64,000 nucleotides of DNA, taken from NCBI GenBank assembly GCA_963669455.1, contig OY770026.1, positions 3,286,001 through 3,350,000 on the forward strand, given 5' to 3'. Position numbers and translations under genes: made by a program. This document shows positions 50,579 through 59,572 of the stretch, piece after piece; position 1 is the stretch's first letter, and every line of letters starts with the position of its first letter. Source of the stretch: JAWKWH01 sp963669455 (lineage in GTDB: Bacteria > Pseudomonadota > Alphaproteobacteria > Rhizobiales > Rhizobiaceae). The notes beneath the pieces are model-generated. The model worked only from the letters and a program-made list of their open reading frames with translations. It was not told where the DNA came from and did no database searches.

Positions 50579-52144
50579 ATGACACAAAAAGCCGGGGCTT
50601 CTCCTGACCCGATGCTTGAAGGGGATGCGCATCGACCTGATGCGCATCCACTCCTTCAAACTGTCAATCTAACCAAAGACTATCCAGGCATTCGCGCATT
50701 GGATGGCATGAACTTCGAGCTGAAAAAAGGCGAAGTACATGTCCTCTTTGGTGAAAACGGTGCGGGGAAATCGACACTTATATCCATGCTTGCTGGAGCA
50801 AACACTCCAACAAGTGGGGAGATTAAATTCAACGGTCAGGTTGTAGAACTTGGAAGCGTACACGAGGCCCGTGAACTGGGCATAAGCGCCGTCTTTCAGG
50901 AATTCTCCCTGATACCGCAAATGACTGTTGCCGAAAACATGTTCTTGGGCGCAGAGCCAACGAAAAGCGGCCTGCTGCAACCAAAGGAACAACGAGAGCG
51001 GTCAGAAGAAATATTGAGAGATCTCGATTTTCATCTCAATCCGAAAGCCCGCATTGATCATCTGACGAGGGCTGAACAACAGATGGTGGAGATTGCAAAG
51101 GCGTTTCGCACCGATCCATCAATTCTGATCCTTGACGAGCCAACAGCCTCCCTAACCAATCACGAGACTGAACAGCTATTCAAGCTGGTCAACAAACTGA
51201 AGGCACAGGGCGTGGGCATCATCTACATCACGCATCGCATGGCCGAAATCAGACAAATCAGCGACCGGATCACCATCCTCAGAGATGGAAAATATATCGA
51301 TACCGTCGACGCTAAAACCACAAGCGAAAACCAACTTGTGGAGTTAATGACAGGTCGCGTTGTTGGGCAGATATTTCCCGACGTTTCCTACAAACCGGGC
51401 GAGACGGTTCTCGAAGTCAGACAACTTCATACACCCGGGGCTGGCGGCGTGAACGGAGCATCAGCAACAGTTCGACGTGGAGAAATTGTCGGCTTTGCCG
51501 GTCTGGTAGGATCTGGCAAATCCAAATTTGCCCAAGCCTGTTTTGGATCTCTCGACATAGCCAGCGGAACAGTTGTCTTCAAAGGGCAAGAGGTCAAACG
51601 ACCCAAAACCCGGCAGATGCTGAAAAACGGTTTTATGTATCTTCCATCCGATCGCCGATCAGATGGATTAATGATGATGCGTCCGGCACGCGAAAACATT
51701 TCTGTCGCATCGTTGGATATCAAACCGTTTTCAAATGGCATCTTCTTGGACACCAGATCAGAGAAAAAAGTAACCAACCAGCTTGCCGAACAATTAAACC
51801 TGTCCCCGGCCAAGCCAGACAGAGCAGCTGGACAGTTCTCAGGTGGCAACCAACAAAAACTCATGCTTGCACGCAGCCTGACACGCGAGTTCGATCTCAT
51901 TGTGTTCGACGAACCGACAGTCGGCGTGGATGTTGGTACACGGGCAGCAATCTATGAGTTCATTGCCGAACTTTGTCAGAATGGAGCTGCCATTCTTCTT
52001 GTCTCTTCGGATCTCCCCGAGATCCTGAACCTAACCAATCGGGCGTACGTTTTCTACCAGGGAAAGATCCAAGCCGAACTCGCCGGGGACGAAATCACTG
52101 AAGCAAACGTGTTGTCTCACTTTTTTGAACGAGAGGCCGCGTAA
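50579..52144 (+). CDS. Sugar-type ABC transporter ATPase (RbsA/MglA-like)
   Basis: A 521-residue double ATPase. The first half has Walker A GENGAGKST and Walker B ILILDEPTASL. The second half has a modified Walker A GLVGSGKSKF and Walker B LIVFDEPTVGVDVG, with the signature FSGGNQQKLMLARSL. This domain pair is typical of CUT2 importers for sugars and other small solutes. It begins 2 bp after the binding-protein stop and abuts the permease gene. Confidence 0.93.
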   Translation: MTQKAGASPDPMLEGDAHRPDAHPLLQTVNLTKDYPGIRALDGMNFELKKGEVHVLFGENGAGKSTLISMLAGANTPTSGEIKFNGQVVELGSVHEARELGISAVFQEFSLIPQMTVAENMFLGAEPTKSGLLQPKEQRERSEEILRDLDFHLNPKARIDHLTRAEQQMVEIAKAFRTDPSILILDEPTASLTNHETEQLFKLVNKLKAQGVGIIYITHRMAEIRQISDRITILRDGKYIDTVDAKTTSENQLVELMTGRVVGQIFPDVSYKPGETVLEVRQLHTPGAGGVNGASATVRRGEIVGFAGLVGSGKSKFAQACFGSLDIASGTVVFKGQEVKRPKTRQMLKNGFMYLPSDRRSDGLMMMRPARENISVASLDIKPFSNGIFLDTRSEKKVTNQLAEQLNLSPAKPDRAAGQFSGGNQQKLMLARSLTREFDLIVFDEPTVGVDVGTRAAIYEFIAELCQNGAAILLVSSDLPEILNLTNRAYVFYQGKIQAELAGDEITEANVLSHFFEREAA

Positions 52145-53173
52145 GTGACTGACCAAATATCCCCTCAACCCAAAACTGCAACGAACTACGCAGACATTCC
52201 AAAGAGGCTATTCATTAAGCTCGGTATTCTGCCGTTTCTTCTGGTGATCGCTATCGTTGTCTTCACGTTTATGTCGGACAATTTCTTGACCGGCAGAAAC
52301 CTAATGAATGTTCTGCGCCAGTCGGTCTATCTCACGATCGTTTCACTGGGTCAGATGCTTGCCCTTCTGACCGGAGGGTTCGATCTTTCGGTCGGCACAA
52401 TTTTGGCACTGACATCAGTCGTCGGCGCTCTGACCATGGCGACTGTTTATGCTGCTATGCCGGAAGCTGCCTGGCTTGCCATTATGATTGGCTGCTTCGC
52501 TGGCATCCTTGCGGGTACGATGATTGGGGTTTGCAACGGCGTCGGTGTCGCATTCTTCGGCGTTTCCCCGTTCATGATGTCACTTGGTATGACGTCAGTC
52601 GGATTTGGCATCGCTCTTTTCCTGACCGGCGGTACGCCTGTTTATGGCATGCCACAATCCTTCGGAGACATCTTCGGGTTTGGTTCCCTGTTTGGAATCC
52701 ATGCGCCGATCTATGTCGCCGCACTTATCGCAATACTGCTTTTTGTCTTCCTCTATCGGACGCGTTTTGGACGCTACTTCTATGCCGTCGGAGGGAACAT
52801 CAAGGCGTCTGAGCTTTCAGGCATCAACACGCGGTCTACCCTACTTTGGACCTACGTTTTGTGCGCAGCCCTTGCAGCTGTTGCCGGCATGTTGCTGACG
52901 GCTCGGCTTGATACCGGTGAAGCCAATATTGGTGCGTCAATGCCACTCCAGTCAATCGCGGCCTGCGTGATCGCAGGGGTAAGTTTGCGGGGCGGTGTTG
53001 GGCGCATGGAAAACGTTATTCTCGGGGCATTGTTCATTGGGCTTGTCCAAAACGGAATGAACCTCGCCCGAATTGAATCTTATCTGCAAACGGTTGTGCT
53101 GGGTGGCCTACTTATCCTCGCTGTGATCGCTGATCAGATCCGTCTGCGCTACGTTGCGTCACTGAAAGATTGA
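52145..53173 (+). CDS. CUT2-type ABC transporter permease (RbsC-like)
   Basis: A 342-residue permease with eight to ten membrane segments and the family motif GGFDLSVGTILAL (about 77-89), plus AVGGNIKASELSGINTR. It forms the channel of the TorT-like importer. It starts at GTG immediately after the ATPase stop. The 7-bp gap to the PxpA gene shows one operon from transport to hydrolysis. Confidence 0.92.
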   Translation: MTDQISPQPKTATNYADIPKRLFIKLGILPFLLVIAIVVFTFMSDNFLTGRNLMNVLRQSVYLTIVSLGQMLALLTGGFDLSVGTILALTSVVGALTMATVYAAMPEAAWLAIMIGCFAGILAGTMIGVCNGVGVAFFGVSPFMMSLGMTSVGFGIALFLTGGTPVYGMPQSFGDIFGFGSLFGIHAPIYVAALIAILLFVFLYRTRFGRYFYAVGGNIKASELSGINTRSTLLWTYVLCAALAAVAGMLLTARLDTGEANIGASMPLQSIAACVIAGVSLRGGVGRMENVILGALFIGLVQNGMNLARIESYLQTVVLGGLLILAVIADQIRLRYVASLKD

Positions 53174-53180
53174 GGACAAA

Positions 53181-53915
53181 ATGATGGCCGTAAATATCAA
53201 TTGCGACATGGGTGAGAGCTTCAGCCTCTACAAAATGGGGAATGATGTAGAAATCATGCCCCACATCACGGAAGCTAATGTTGCCTGTGGTTTTCACGGG
53301 TCAGATCCCAATCACATGCGGACAACTGTCCAGCTTGCCAAAAAATTCGGTGTAAAAGTTGGCGCGCATTTCTCATTGCCGGACCTTTCAGGCTTTGGTC
53401 GCCGGGAAATGAAAATTGACCGCGAAGAATTGGCAAATATCGTTACTTACCAGATCGGCGCTTTGAAAGGGTTCTTGGAGTCAGAAAGTCTCGAACTCGC
53501 CCATCTGAAGCCGCACGGTGCGCTCTATGGAATGGCGGCGCGCGAGGAACATATCGCCCAGGCCATTTGTGATGCCGGCGAAATATACAATGTGCCAATC
53601 TTCGGGCTTGGCGGGACCCTCCACGAAGAAATTTATACCGCTCGAGGTATGGCTTTCGTTCCCGAATTTTTTGCCGATCTCGACTACGATGATAATGGCA
53701 AGCTGATTATCACGCGGGAACATCCGCATCTTGATCCAAAAAACGTTGCTGAAAAGGCGCTTAGGGCGGTTCGTGATGGGCAAGTCGTTACCACTGGCGG
53801 AAAGACGGCCTCGGTCACAGCCGAAACCGTCTGCATACATTCAGATACACCAAATGCGGTCGAGCTCGCGAAGGCAGTTCGAGATTCACTTAGCGCCTAT
53901 CTCGAAGCCGCTTGA
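53181..53915 (+). CDS. pxpA: 5-oxoprolinase subunit A-like (LamB/YcsF family)
   Basis: A 244-residue LamB/YcsF protein with the family opening NINCDMGESFSLYKMGND and the motifs ANVACGFHGSDPNHM, GAHFSLPDLSGFGRR and HLKPHGALYGM. PxpA acts with PxpB and PxpC to open 5-oxoproline with ATP. GAHFSLPD replaces the common GAHPSYPD. The rest of the set follows after the biotin carboxylase genes, so the substrate may be a lactam or amide other than 5-oxoproline. Confidence 0.88.
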   Translation: MMAVNINCDMGESFSLYKMGNDVEIMPHITEANVACGFHGSDPNHMRTTVQLAKKFGVKVGAHFSLPDLSGFGRREMKIDREELANIVTYQIGALKGFLESESLELAHLKPHGALYGMAAREEHIAQAICDAGEIYNVPIFGLGGTLHEEIYTARGMAFVPEFFADLDYDDNGKLIITREHPHLDPKNVAEKALRAVRDGQVVTTGGKTASVTAETVCIHSDTPNAVELAKAVRDSLSAYLEAA

Positions 53916-53944
53916 TCAAACAAACACAATAAAGGGAGGTACAA

Positions 53945-54187
53945 ATGGCAACCGAAGTAATCAGAGCAATGATGCCGGGCGTGTTTTATCGCAAGCCATC
54001 GCCGGAAGAACCAAATTTCAAGAATGAGGGAGACCCCGTCAAAAAGGGTGACGTGATTGGCTTGATCGAGGTGATGAAAACATTCCACCAGGTTCAAAGC
54101 GATTTTGAAGGAACACTGACTGAATTCAAGGTTGACGATTCCGACGCGATTGCCCCGGGCGTCGTTCTTGCTGAAGTCGAAACGTGA
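53945..54187 (+). CDS. Biotin carboxyl carrier protein
   Basis: An 80-residue biotinyl domain, with the biotin-accepting lysine in LIEVMKTFHQV (about 41-51). It is just the carrier domain, without the Pro/Ala-rich N-terminal linker of AccB. The start has GGGAGG. It feeds the adjacent biotin carboxylase and the PxpB/PxpC proteins and lies between PxpA and AccC-like genes. Confidence 0.9.
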   Translation: MATEVIRAMMPGVFYRKPSPEEPNFKNEGDPVKKGDVIGLIEVMKTFHQVQSDFEGTLTEFKVDDSDAIAPGVVLAEVET

Positions 54188-54197
54188 GCTCACCAGA

Positions 54198-55583
54198 ATG
54201 GCAATTAACAAACTACTCGTAGCTAATCGTGGCGAAATCGCAGTTCGTATTATTAGAGCGGCTCAAGAGCTCGGGATAAAGACCGTTCAGGTTTATAGTG
54301 AGGCCGATGAAACTTCGCTTGCTGTTCAACTGGCCGATAAAGCTGTCAACATTGGTCCGGCATCAGCCGCAAAATCTTATTTAAATGTCGAGGCCATTCT
54401 CGACGCGGCAAAAGCCACAGGCGCCGATGCGATCCATCCAGGATATGGATTTCTTGCAGAAAACGCAGATTTTGCCGATGCAGTCAGCAATTCCGGGATC
54501 GCATTTGTGGGACCGACCGGCGACACAATTCGGCGTATGGGTGATAAGGCGGCTGCCCGTCAAGCAGCGCAGGACGCTGGTGTGCCAACGGTCCCGGGCA
54601 GTGACGGCATCATCGAGGATATGGATGAAGCCTGCGAACTGGCCGAAAAAATCGGCTTTCCGGTTATGATCAAGGCCACGGCTGGTGGCGGCGGGCGCGG
54701 TATCCGGATTGCTGGGAATGCAAAAGAGTTCAAAGAGCTCGCCCCACAAGCGTCTGCTGAGGCAAAGGCAGCCTTTGGCGATGGCGGGCTTTATCTTGAA
54801 AAAGTAATTGAACAGGCCCGTCACATCGAAGTTCAAATCCTTGGTGACGGCGAGAGCTTCGTTCACTGTTATGAACGTGAATGTTCACTGCAACGCAGGC
54901 GTCAAAAAGTTTGGGAAGAAGCGCCATCAGCAGCGCTCACCCCAGACGTAAGAGAAGCTCTTTGCAGCTCGGCAGTCGCTCTCGCAGCTGCGGTAAATTA
55001 CAGCGGTGCCGGAACCATTGAATATCTCTATGACGACAAATCCGGTGAATATTATTTCATCGAGATGAACACCCGCATTCAGGTGGAACATCCGATTTCC
55101 GAATGTATCACAGGCGTAGACCTGCTTGCGGAAATGATCAGCGTTGCCGGCGGCAATAATCTGTCATTGTCCCAGTCGGATATTCGAATGCGTGGCCACT
55201 CGATTGAAGTGCGCATCAACGCAGAAGATCCGGCAAACAATTTCATGCCTTTCCCTGGTGTCATAGGCGATTTGAGAGTGCCGGGAGGTCCGGGCGTTCG
55301 CTTCGACCATTTCCTTTATCAGGGATACCAAATCCCACCATTTTACGATTCGCTTCTGGGTAAGCTCATTGTTCATGCTGAGACGCGTGAAAAAGCGATC
55401 AAGAGACTGGCAAGGGCGGTCAGCGAGTTGAGTGTTGGTGAATTGAAAACGACCGCACCGCTCTTTTCTGCCCTGGCAGATGCCGACGATGTGTTGTCAG
55501 GCGAGGTCCACACCAAATGGTTGGAGCCGTGGCTGGAGACCAACTCAGACAAAATTACGCAATATGAAGGAGGTGCATCATGA
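54198..55583 (+). CDS. Biotin carboxylase (AccC-like)
   Basis: A 461-residue biotin carboxylase with an ATP-grasp fold: KLLVANRGEIAVRIIRAA at the start, the Gly-rich loop TAGGGGRGIR (about 163-172), ECSLQRRRQKVWEEAPS, and EMNTRIQVEHPISE (about 287-300) with the catalytic residues. It carboxylates biotin on the carrier using bicarbonate and ATP. Start at 54198; the longer frame lies in the carrier gene. The stop overlaps the next start (ATGA). This copy is dedicated to the Pxp-type operon and distinct from the housekeeping acetyl-CoA carboxylase (inferred). Confidence 0.92.
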   Translation: MAINKLLVANRGEIAVRIIRAAQELGIKTVQVYSEADETSLAVQLADKAVNIGPASAAKSYLNVEAILDAAKATGADAIHPGYGFLAENADFADAVSNSGIAFVGPTGDTIRRMGDKAAARQAAQDAGVPTVPGSDGIIEDMDEACELAEKIGFPVMIKATAGGGGRGIRIAGNAKEFKELAPQASAEAKAAFGDGGLYLEKVIEQARHIEVQILGDGESFVHCYERECSLQRRRQKVWEEAPSAALTPDVREALCSSAVALAAAVNYSGAGTIEYLYDDKSGEYYFIEMNTRIQVEHPISECITGVDLLAEMISVAGGNNLSLSQSDIRMRGHSIEVRINAEDPANNFMPFPGVIGDLRVPGGPGVRFDHFLYQGYQIPPFYDSLLGKLIVHAETREKAIKRLARAVSELSVGELKTTAPLFSALADADDVLSGEVHTKWLEPWLETNSDKITQYEGGAS

Positions 55584-56455
55584 CATCGCGATATACCTTT
55601 GGAGGCGATGAGCACATCTTCGTTGAAATAGACGAAGAGATGTCGCTTGAGGCGTTCTTCAAATCGCTTTCAATGACCAATGCGGTCAGAGACGCCAAGA
55701 TTAAAGGGGTAACGGAAATATGCCCTGCAAATGCGTCCTATCAGATCAAATTTGATCCAGACCTTGTTCATCCTGATGACCTCATGTCTGAGTTGAAGCG
55801 CATGGAGGAAAGCGCCGATCAGGGTGAGGCCAAAATTGACACGCGGATCATTGAAGTCCCGGTTTATTATCAGGACCCCTGGACACATGAAACGGTCATG
55901 CGTTTTCGCGACAGGCATCAAGATCCAGACGCTACAGATATTGAATATGCTGCACGCATCAATGGCTATGACAGCGTCGAGGATTTCATCAAAGCCCATT
56001 CAGGCTCACCTTGGTTTGTCGGAATGGTGGGCTTCGTTGCCGGTCTGCCGTTTCTTTATCAGATGGTCGATAGAGAAAGACAAATTCAGGTTCCCAAATA
56101 CTTGAGACCCCGTACTGACACGCCGAAGCAAACGGTCGGTTATGGCGGGTCGTTTTCTTGTATCTATTCTGTTCGCGGCGCGGGCGGATATCAGATGTTC
56201 GGCATCACCCCGATGACGATTTTCGATTCATCACAAAAGACGTCATATCTCAGTGACTTTATGGTCTTTTTCAAACCCGGCGACATCGTCAAGTGGAAGC
56301 CGATCAATCGCGAAGAATACGATCAGATTCTCGCGGAAGTCGAAGCAGGAACATATCAGCCGAAGATCAAAGACGTTGTGTTCGATCTTGATGCCTTCAA
56401 TCAGGACATCGATGGAACCAATGCCAAACTATTGGAGGCCCTCAATGCCAGTTAA
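55580..56455 (+). CDS. pxpB: 5-oxoprolinase subunit B-like / allophanate hydrolase subunit 1-like
   Basis: A 291-residue KipI/PxpB-type protein (carboxyltransferase domain, subdomains C and D), longer than the usual ~240. Characteristic stretches are IIEVPVYYQDPWTHETVMRF, LPFLYQMVDRERQIQVPKYLRPRTDTPKQTVGYGGSFSCIYSVRGAGGYQMFG (about 155-205). It partners PxpC. With the linked biotin carboxylase, a biotin-dependent carboxylation of the substrate is implied, as in urea amidolyase. It overlaps both neighbours. Confidence 0.85.
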   Translation: MTSRYTFGGDEHIFVEIDEEMSLEAFFKSLSMTNAVRDAKIKGVTEICPANASYQIKFDPDLVHPDDLMSELKRMEESADQGEAKIDTRIIEVPVYYQDPWTHETVMRFRDRHQDPDATDIEYAARINGYDSVEDFIKAHSGSPWFVGMVGFVAGLPFLYQMVDRERQIQVPKYLRPRTDTPKQTVGYGGSFSCIYSVRGAGGYQMFGITPMTIFDSSQKTSYLSDFMVFFKPGDIVKWKPINREEYDQILAEVEAGTYQPKIKDVVFDLDAFNQDIDGTNAKLLEALNAS

Positions 56456-57419
56456 AGTCATCAACGCAGGACTCGCTACGAGCGTCCAGGATATGGGCCG
56501 TCCCGGCTATTACCATTTGGGAATTCCAATCGGCGGGGCCATGGACCGGCTTTCAATGCGGGCGGCAAATCTACTGGTCGGGAATGACGAAGGGGCAGCC
56601 GGATTGGAAGCCGTCTTCGTCGGCCCGCAGCTTGAGTTCACAGAAGACACGACGATTGCCATTACAGGAGGCGAACTGCCGCCCAAAATCGACGGTGAAA
56701 CCAAAGAGACTTGGACAGCAATTCCCGTAAAGAAAGGACAAGTCCTGACATTTGATTATATCCGTCATGGAGCAAGGGCTTATATTGCATTCGCCGGTGG
56801 CATTGATACGCCGCAATCTCTTGGAAGCCGTTCAACCTATGCCATCGGAGCGTTGGGTGGTGTCGATGGACGGGCCATTCAAAATGGCGATGAGTTGCCG
56901 ATTGGTTCGGGTTCGAAGCCGGTCAAGGAAGGCTTGTCATTGCCTGAGAAATTTCGCCGCAAGCCAAGCAATCCGGCAGAATTGCGGGTTCTGCCGGGCC
57001 TTTATTGGCACCGTATAACAGACGCAGCTGGCAAAAAGTTCTTCGATGAAACCTGGAAAGTAGCACCCGAAGCAGACCGAATGGGGTATCGATTCCAAGG
57101 TGGATCGCCTCTGGAATTTGTGGAGCGAGAACAGCCCTTCAGTGCTGGTTCTGATCCGTCCAATATCACAGACGCGCCCTATGCCTATGGATCCATCCAG
57201 GTGCCCAGCGGAACAGAACCGATCGTGCTACATCGTGATGCCGTATCAGGTGGCGGCTTCTTCACGCTTGGCACGGTGATCTCGGCCGACATGGACTTCA
57301 TCGGCCAACTGCAACCGCATACCGAAACCAACTTTATCAAAGTCAATATGCACACGGCTCTATCAGCGAGACGCGAAAGGGCGTCATTGCTGAACAGCAT
57401 CCGCGAAGCATTGGCTTGA
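56445..57419 (+). CDS. pxpC: 5-oxoprolinase subunit C-like / allophanate hydrolase subunit 2-like
   Basis: A 324-residue KipA/PxpC-type protein. The family opening TSVQDMGRPGYYHLGIPIGGAMD is followed by AANLLVGNDEGAAGLEAVFVGP and the HRDAVSGGGFFTLGTVISAD region near the end. It completes the oxoprolinase trio. The true start ATG at 56445 lies inside the end of PxpB; the longer frame from 56253 is noise. It is the last gene of the ten-kilobase transcript from 49491. Confidence 0.88.
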   Translation: MPVKVINAGLATSVQDMGRPGYYHLGIPIGGAMDRLSMRAANLLVGNDEGAAGLEAVFVGPQLEFTEDTTIAITGGELPPKIDGETKETWTAIPVKKGQVLTFDYIRHGARAYIAFAGGIDTPQSLGSRSTYAIGALGGVDGRAIQNGDELPIGSGSKPVKEGLSLPEKFRRKPSNPAELRVLPGLYWHRITDAAGKKFFDETWKVAPEADRMGYRFQGGSPLEFVEREQPFSAGSDPSNITDAPYAYGSIQVPSGTEPIVLHRDAVSGGGFFTLGTVISADMDFIGQLQPHTETNFIKVNMHTALSARRERASLLNSIREALA

Positions 57420-57661
57420 CAGTGAACACGGGAAAAAGCACGGCAACTATCGCTTTACGATAAAAACCTTGGCTCGAACATTCTGGCCGCCAGACGGCAC
57501 CATAATGCGCAACATTGTGCTTGCTGTTTTCGGCAAGGTTGCACTTTGGTTTTCAGCGAAAATGCTCTGGGGCGTAGTCAGGATTTAGTTTTTGCGCCTG
57601 AGCCGTCTTTCCTATATTTCCGTCTACAGAACGGGGTCGGATAGATAAATTGAGGTCTTGC

Positions 57662-58423
57662 GTGCGTCTGGAATCAAAGCGGGTTGTCGTTACGGGAGGA
57701 GGGTCCGGGATCGGGCGTGCGATATGCGAGTTGTTTGCCCGAGAGGGTGCCCGGATCGTCATGGGTGACCTCGATCCCGCCGGCGGTCAGGAAACAGTCG
57801 ATCGAATAAAAAACGCAGGCGGAACGGCGGAGTTCCTTACGACGGATGTCTCGAAGGAAACGGATGTCCAGCAGCTGGTGGCTCATGCAGCCGACACCGC
57901 AGGCGGCATCGACATTCTGGTGAACAACGCCGCCGCTTTTGTCTTCGGCAAAGTAGAGGACGTGAGACGGGAAGACTGGGACAAGGTGCTGGGAGTCAAC
58001 GTCCTTGGCTCGGCGAATATGGTGCGCTTTGCACTGCCGCATCTGAAGGCTTCGCCTGCGGGAGCGGTGGTGAACATGGCCTCGGTCAGCAGTTTCGTCG
58101 CGGCCCCTGCTTTCATCCCCTACAACACCTCCAAAGGGGCGCTCCTACAATTGACCCGGTCGCTGGCCATGGACCTGGGCGAGTACGGCATTCGCGTGAA
58201 TTGCGTTTGCCCCGGTGCTATCTATACCGCCGCCACCGAAAGGCACCTGGAACATGACGGGCGGGACCGCGAGGAGTTCATGGCCGAGGAAGCCAATGCG
58301 AGCTTCTTCAAGCGACAGGGAACGCCGGAGGAAGTGGCCTATGCCGCCCTGTTCCTGGCCTCCGACGAGGCTTCCTTCGTGACCGGGGCAAGCCTTGTGG
58401 TCGACGGCGGCGCGACGGTTTAA
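57662..58423 (+). CDS. SDR-family oxidoreductase, possible L-rhamnose dehydrogenase
   Basis: A 253-residue short-chain dehydrogenase: cofactor motif TGGGSGIG, NNAA, catalytic Ser (NMASVSSFVAAP), Tyr and Lys (PYNTSKG). Its stop overlaps the L-rhamnose mutarotase stop by 4 bp on the opposite strand, and a second SDR lies in the same block; L-rhamnose dehydrogenase is a reasonable inference. The GTG at 57662 has GAGG six bases upstream; TTG at 57650 is less likely. G+C is higher than in the oxoprolinase operon upstream. Confidence 0.82.
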   Translation: MRLESKRVVVTGGGSGIGRAICELFAREGARIVMGDLDPAGGQETVDRIKNAGGTAEFLTTDVSKETDVQQLVAHAADTAGGIDILVNNAAAFVFGKVEDVRREDWDKVLGVNVLGSANMVRFALPHLKASPAGAVVNMASVSSFVAAPAFIPYNTSKGALLQLTRSLAMDLGEYGIRVNCVCPGAIYTAATERHLEHDGRDREEFMAEEANASFFKRQGTPEEVAYAALFLASDEASFVTGASLVVDGGATV

Positions 58424-58737
58424 TCCTCCATCCGCCAAACGAGCGGCAAGAGGAAGGGAAAGCCGGTCGTTTCATCGATATCGGCCTTCAAGATTGGATC
58501 CATGTATTCGTCCCAGCGCTTGTTGGCTTCGCCCTCGGACAAGAGCCGGATCGAGCGATCAAGATCATCGGTTTCGAAATAACCGAAGAGCGTCAATCCG
58601 TGGCGGAAGATCGAATAATTGCGAATGCCCGCGGCTTTGGTTTCGGTCACCACGTCAGGCCAGATTTCGTCATGGCGCTTTTTGTATTCGTCCTCGTATC
58701 CGGGGCGGATTTCGAGGATCCAGGCGTACTGCGACAT
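58420..58737 (-). CDS. rhaM: L-rhamnose mutarotase
   Basis: A 105-residue RhaM-type mutarotase interconverting alpha- and beta-L-rhamnose. Typical motifs are the conserved His/Tyr region YKKRHDEIWPDV, GIRNYSIF, LFGYFE, and the C-terminal WDEYMDPIL and PFLLPLVWRMED (Trp/Met end). Last in the leftward rhamnose operon, 1 bp from the sugar-isomerase gene. A strong marker for L-rhamnose as the substrate. Confidence 0.92.
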   Translation of the reverse strand: MSQYAWILEIRPGYEDEYKKRHDEIWPDVVTETKAAGIRNYSIFRHGLTLFGYFETDDLDRSIRLLSEGEANKRWDEYMDPILKADIDETTGFPFLLPLVWRMED

Positions 58738-58738
58738 G

Positions 58739-59554
58739 TCAGGTACCGATCCAGTCGCGGAAGCAGTTCCGCATCTTCACCGTTTCCGAGAGCACGTCGT
58801 CGTATTGTGACGGGGTTCCCGCCTCGTGTTCGTACTCCGAGGTCACCCAACCGTCGTAGCCGACACCCTTCAGAGCACCGAAGAAGCCGGGGAAATCAAG
58901 GATGCCTTCTTCCATCTTGGTCTGGATCACGCCGGGTCGGGCCTGGCGAACATGGACGTGCCCGGCGATATTGGCGAGGGGGTCGATCTCTTCCTGGCGG
59001 AACCCCATCGCAACGAAATGCGAAGGGTCGAGGACGATCTTCAGGCCCGGTACAGCATCGACCAATTCGCGGGTGAGTGCGGGCGAATTCAAAATGCTGC
59101 CCGTGTGCGGTTCGATCAGCACGTCAACGCCGGCTTCGGCACCGGCTTCGACCATCGGTTTTAGAACTTCGGCAGAGGTGGCCAAGGCTTGAGAGCGGCT
59201 CTGCTCCGGATTGATCATGCCGGGAAGAATAAACACCGATGGAGCGCCTGCGGCCTTGGCAAAGGCCAGTGCGGCCTTGATATCCGAGAGGTTTTGCGGA
59301 TCGACCGGCCCGGCCAGGTTCCGGTCCATTAGGTCTTCGCCGAACAGGTGGAAAAGATTGGCAATCGGCAACGGCATCGCCTGTGCGATTTCGGCGCCGT
59401 AGGCCTCCGGAGCATTCAGCAGGCGGGGTTTGTCCAGCGCAGGGGCGAAGAAATAGCCAAGATCAATCGCGTCGAACCCGAGCGTATGGGCCACGGCGCC
59501 GGCTTCGGTCAGCGAGAGATGGGTGAACGACCAGGTTGAGACGCTGAGTTTCAT
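58739..59554 (-). CDS. Sugar phosphate isomerase/epimerase-family TIM-barrel protein
   Basis: A 271-residue TIM-barrel (AP endonuclease-2 family) protein with metal-ligand patterns VLIEPHTGSIL (Glu), VLDPSHF (Asp, His), HVHVRQ (His), and TSEYEHEAG (Glu). The class includes hydroxypyruvate isomerases, sugar epimerases and some lactone/keto-acid enzymes. It may supply a step of the rhamnose route (lactonase or keto-acid handling) that has no other candidate here; the exact reaction is unknown. Confidence 0.78.
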   Translation of the reverse strand: MKLSVSTWSFTHLSLTEAGAVAHTLGFDAIDLGYFFAPALDKPRLLNAPEAYGAEIAQAMPLPIANLFHLFGEDLMDRNLAGPVDPQNLSDIKAALAFAKAAGAPSVFILPGMINPEQSRSQALATSAEVLKPMVEAGAEAGVDVLIEPHTGSILNSPALTRELVDAVPGLKIVLDPSHFVAMGFRQEEIDPLANIAGHVHVRQARPGVIQTKMEEGILDFPGFFGALKGVGYDGWVTSEYEHEAGTPSQYDDVLSETVKMRNCFRDWIGT

Positions 59555-59572
59555 GGATCCCTGCCTTTTGCT

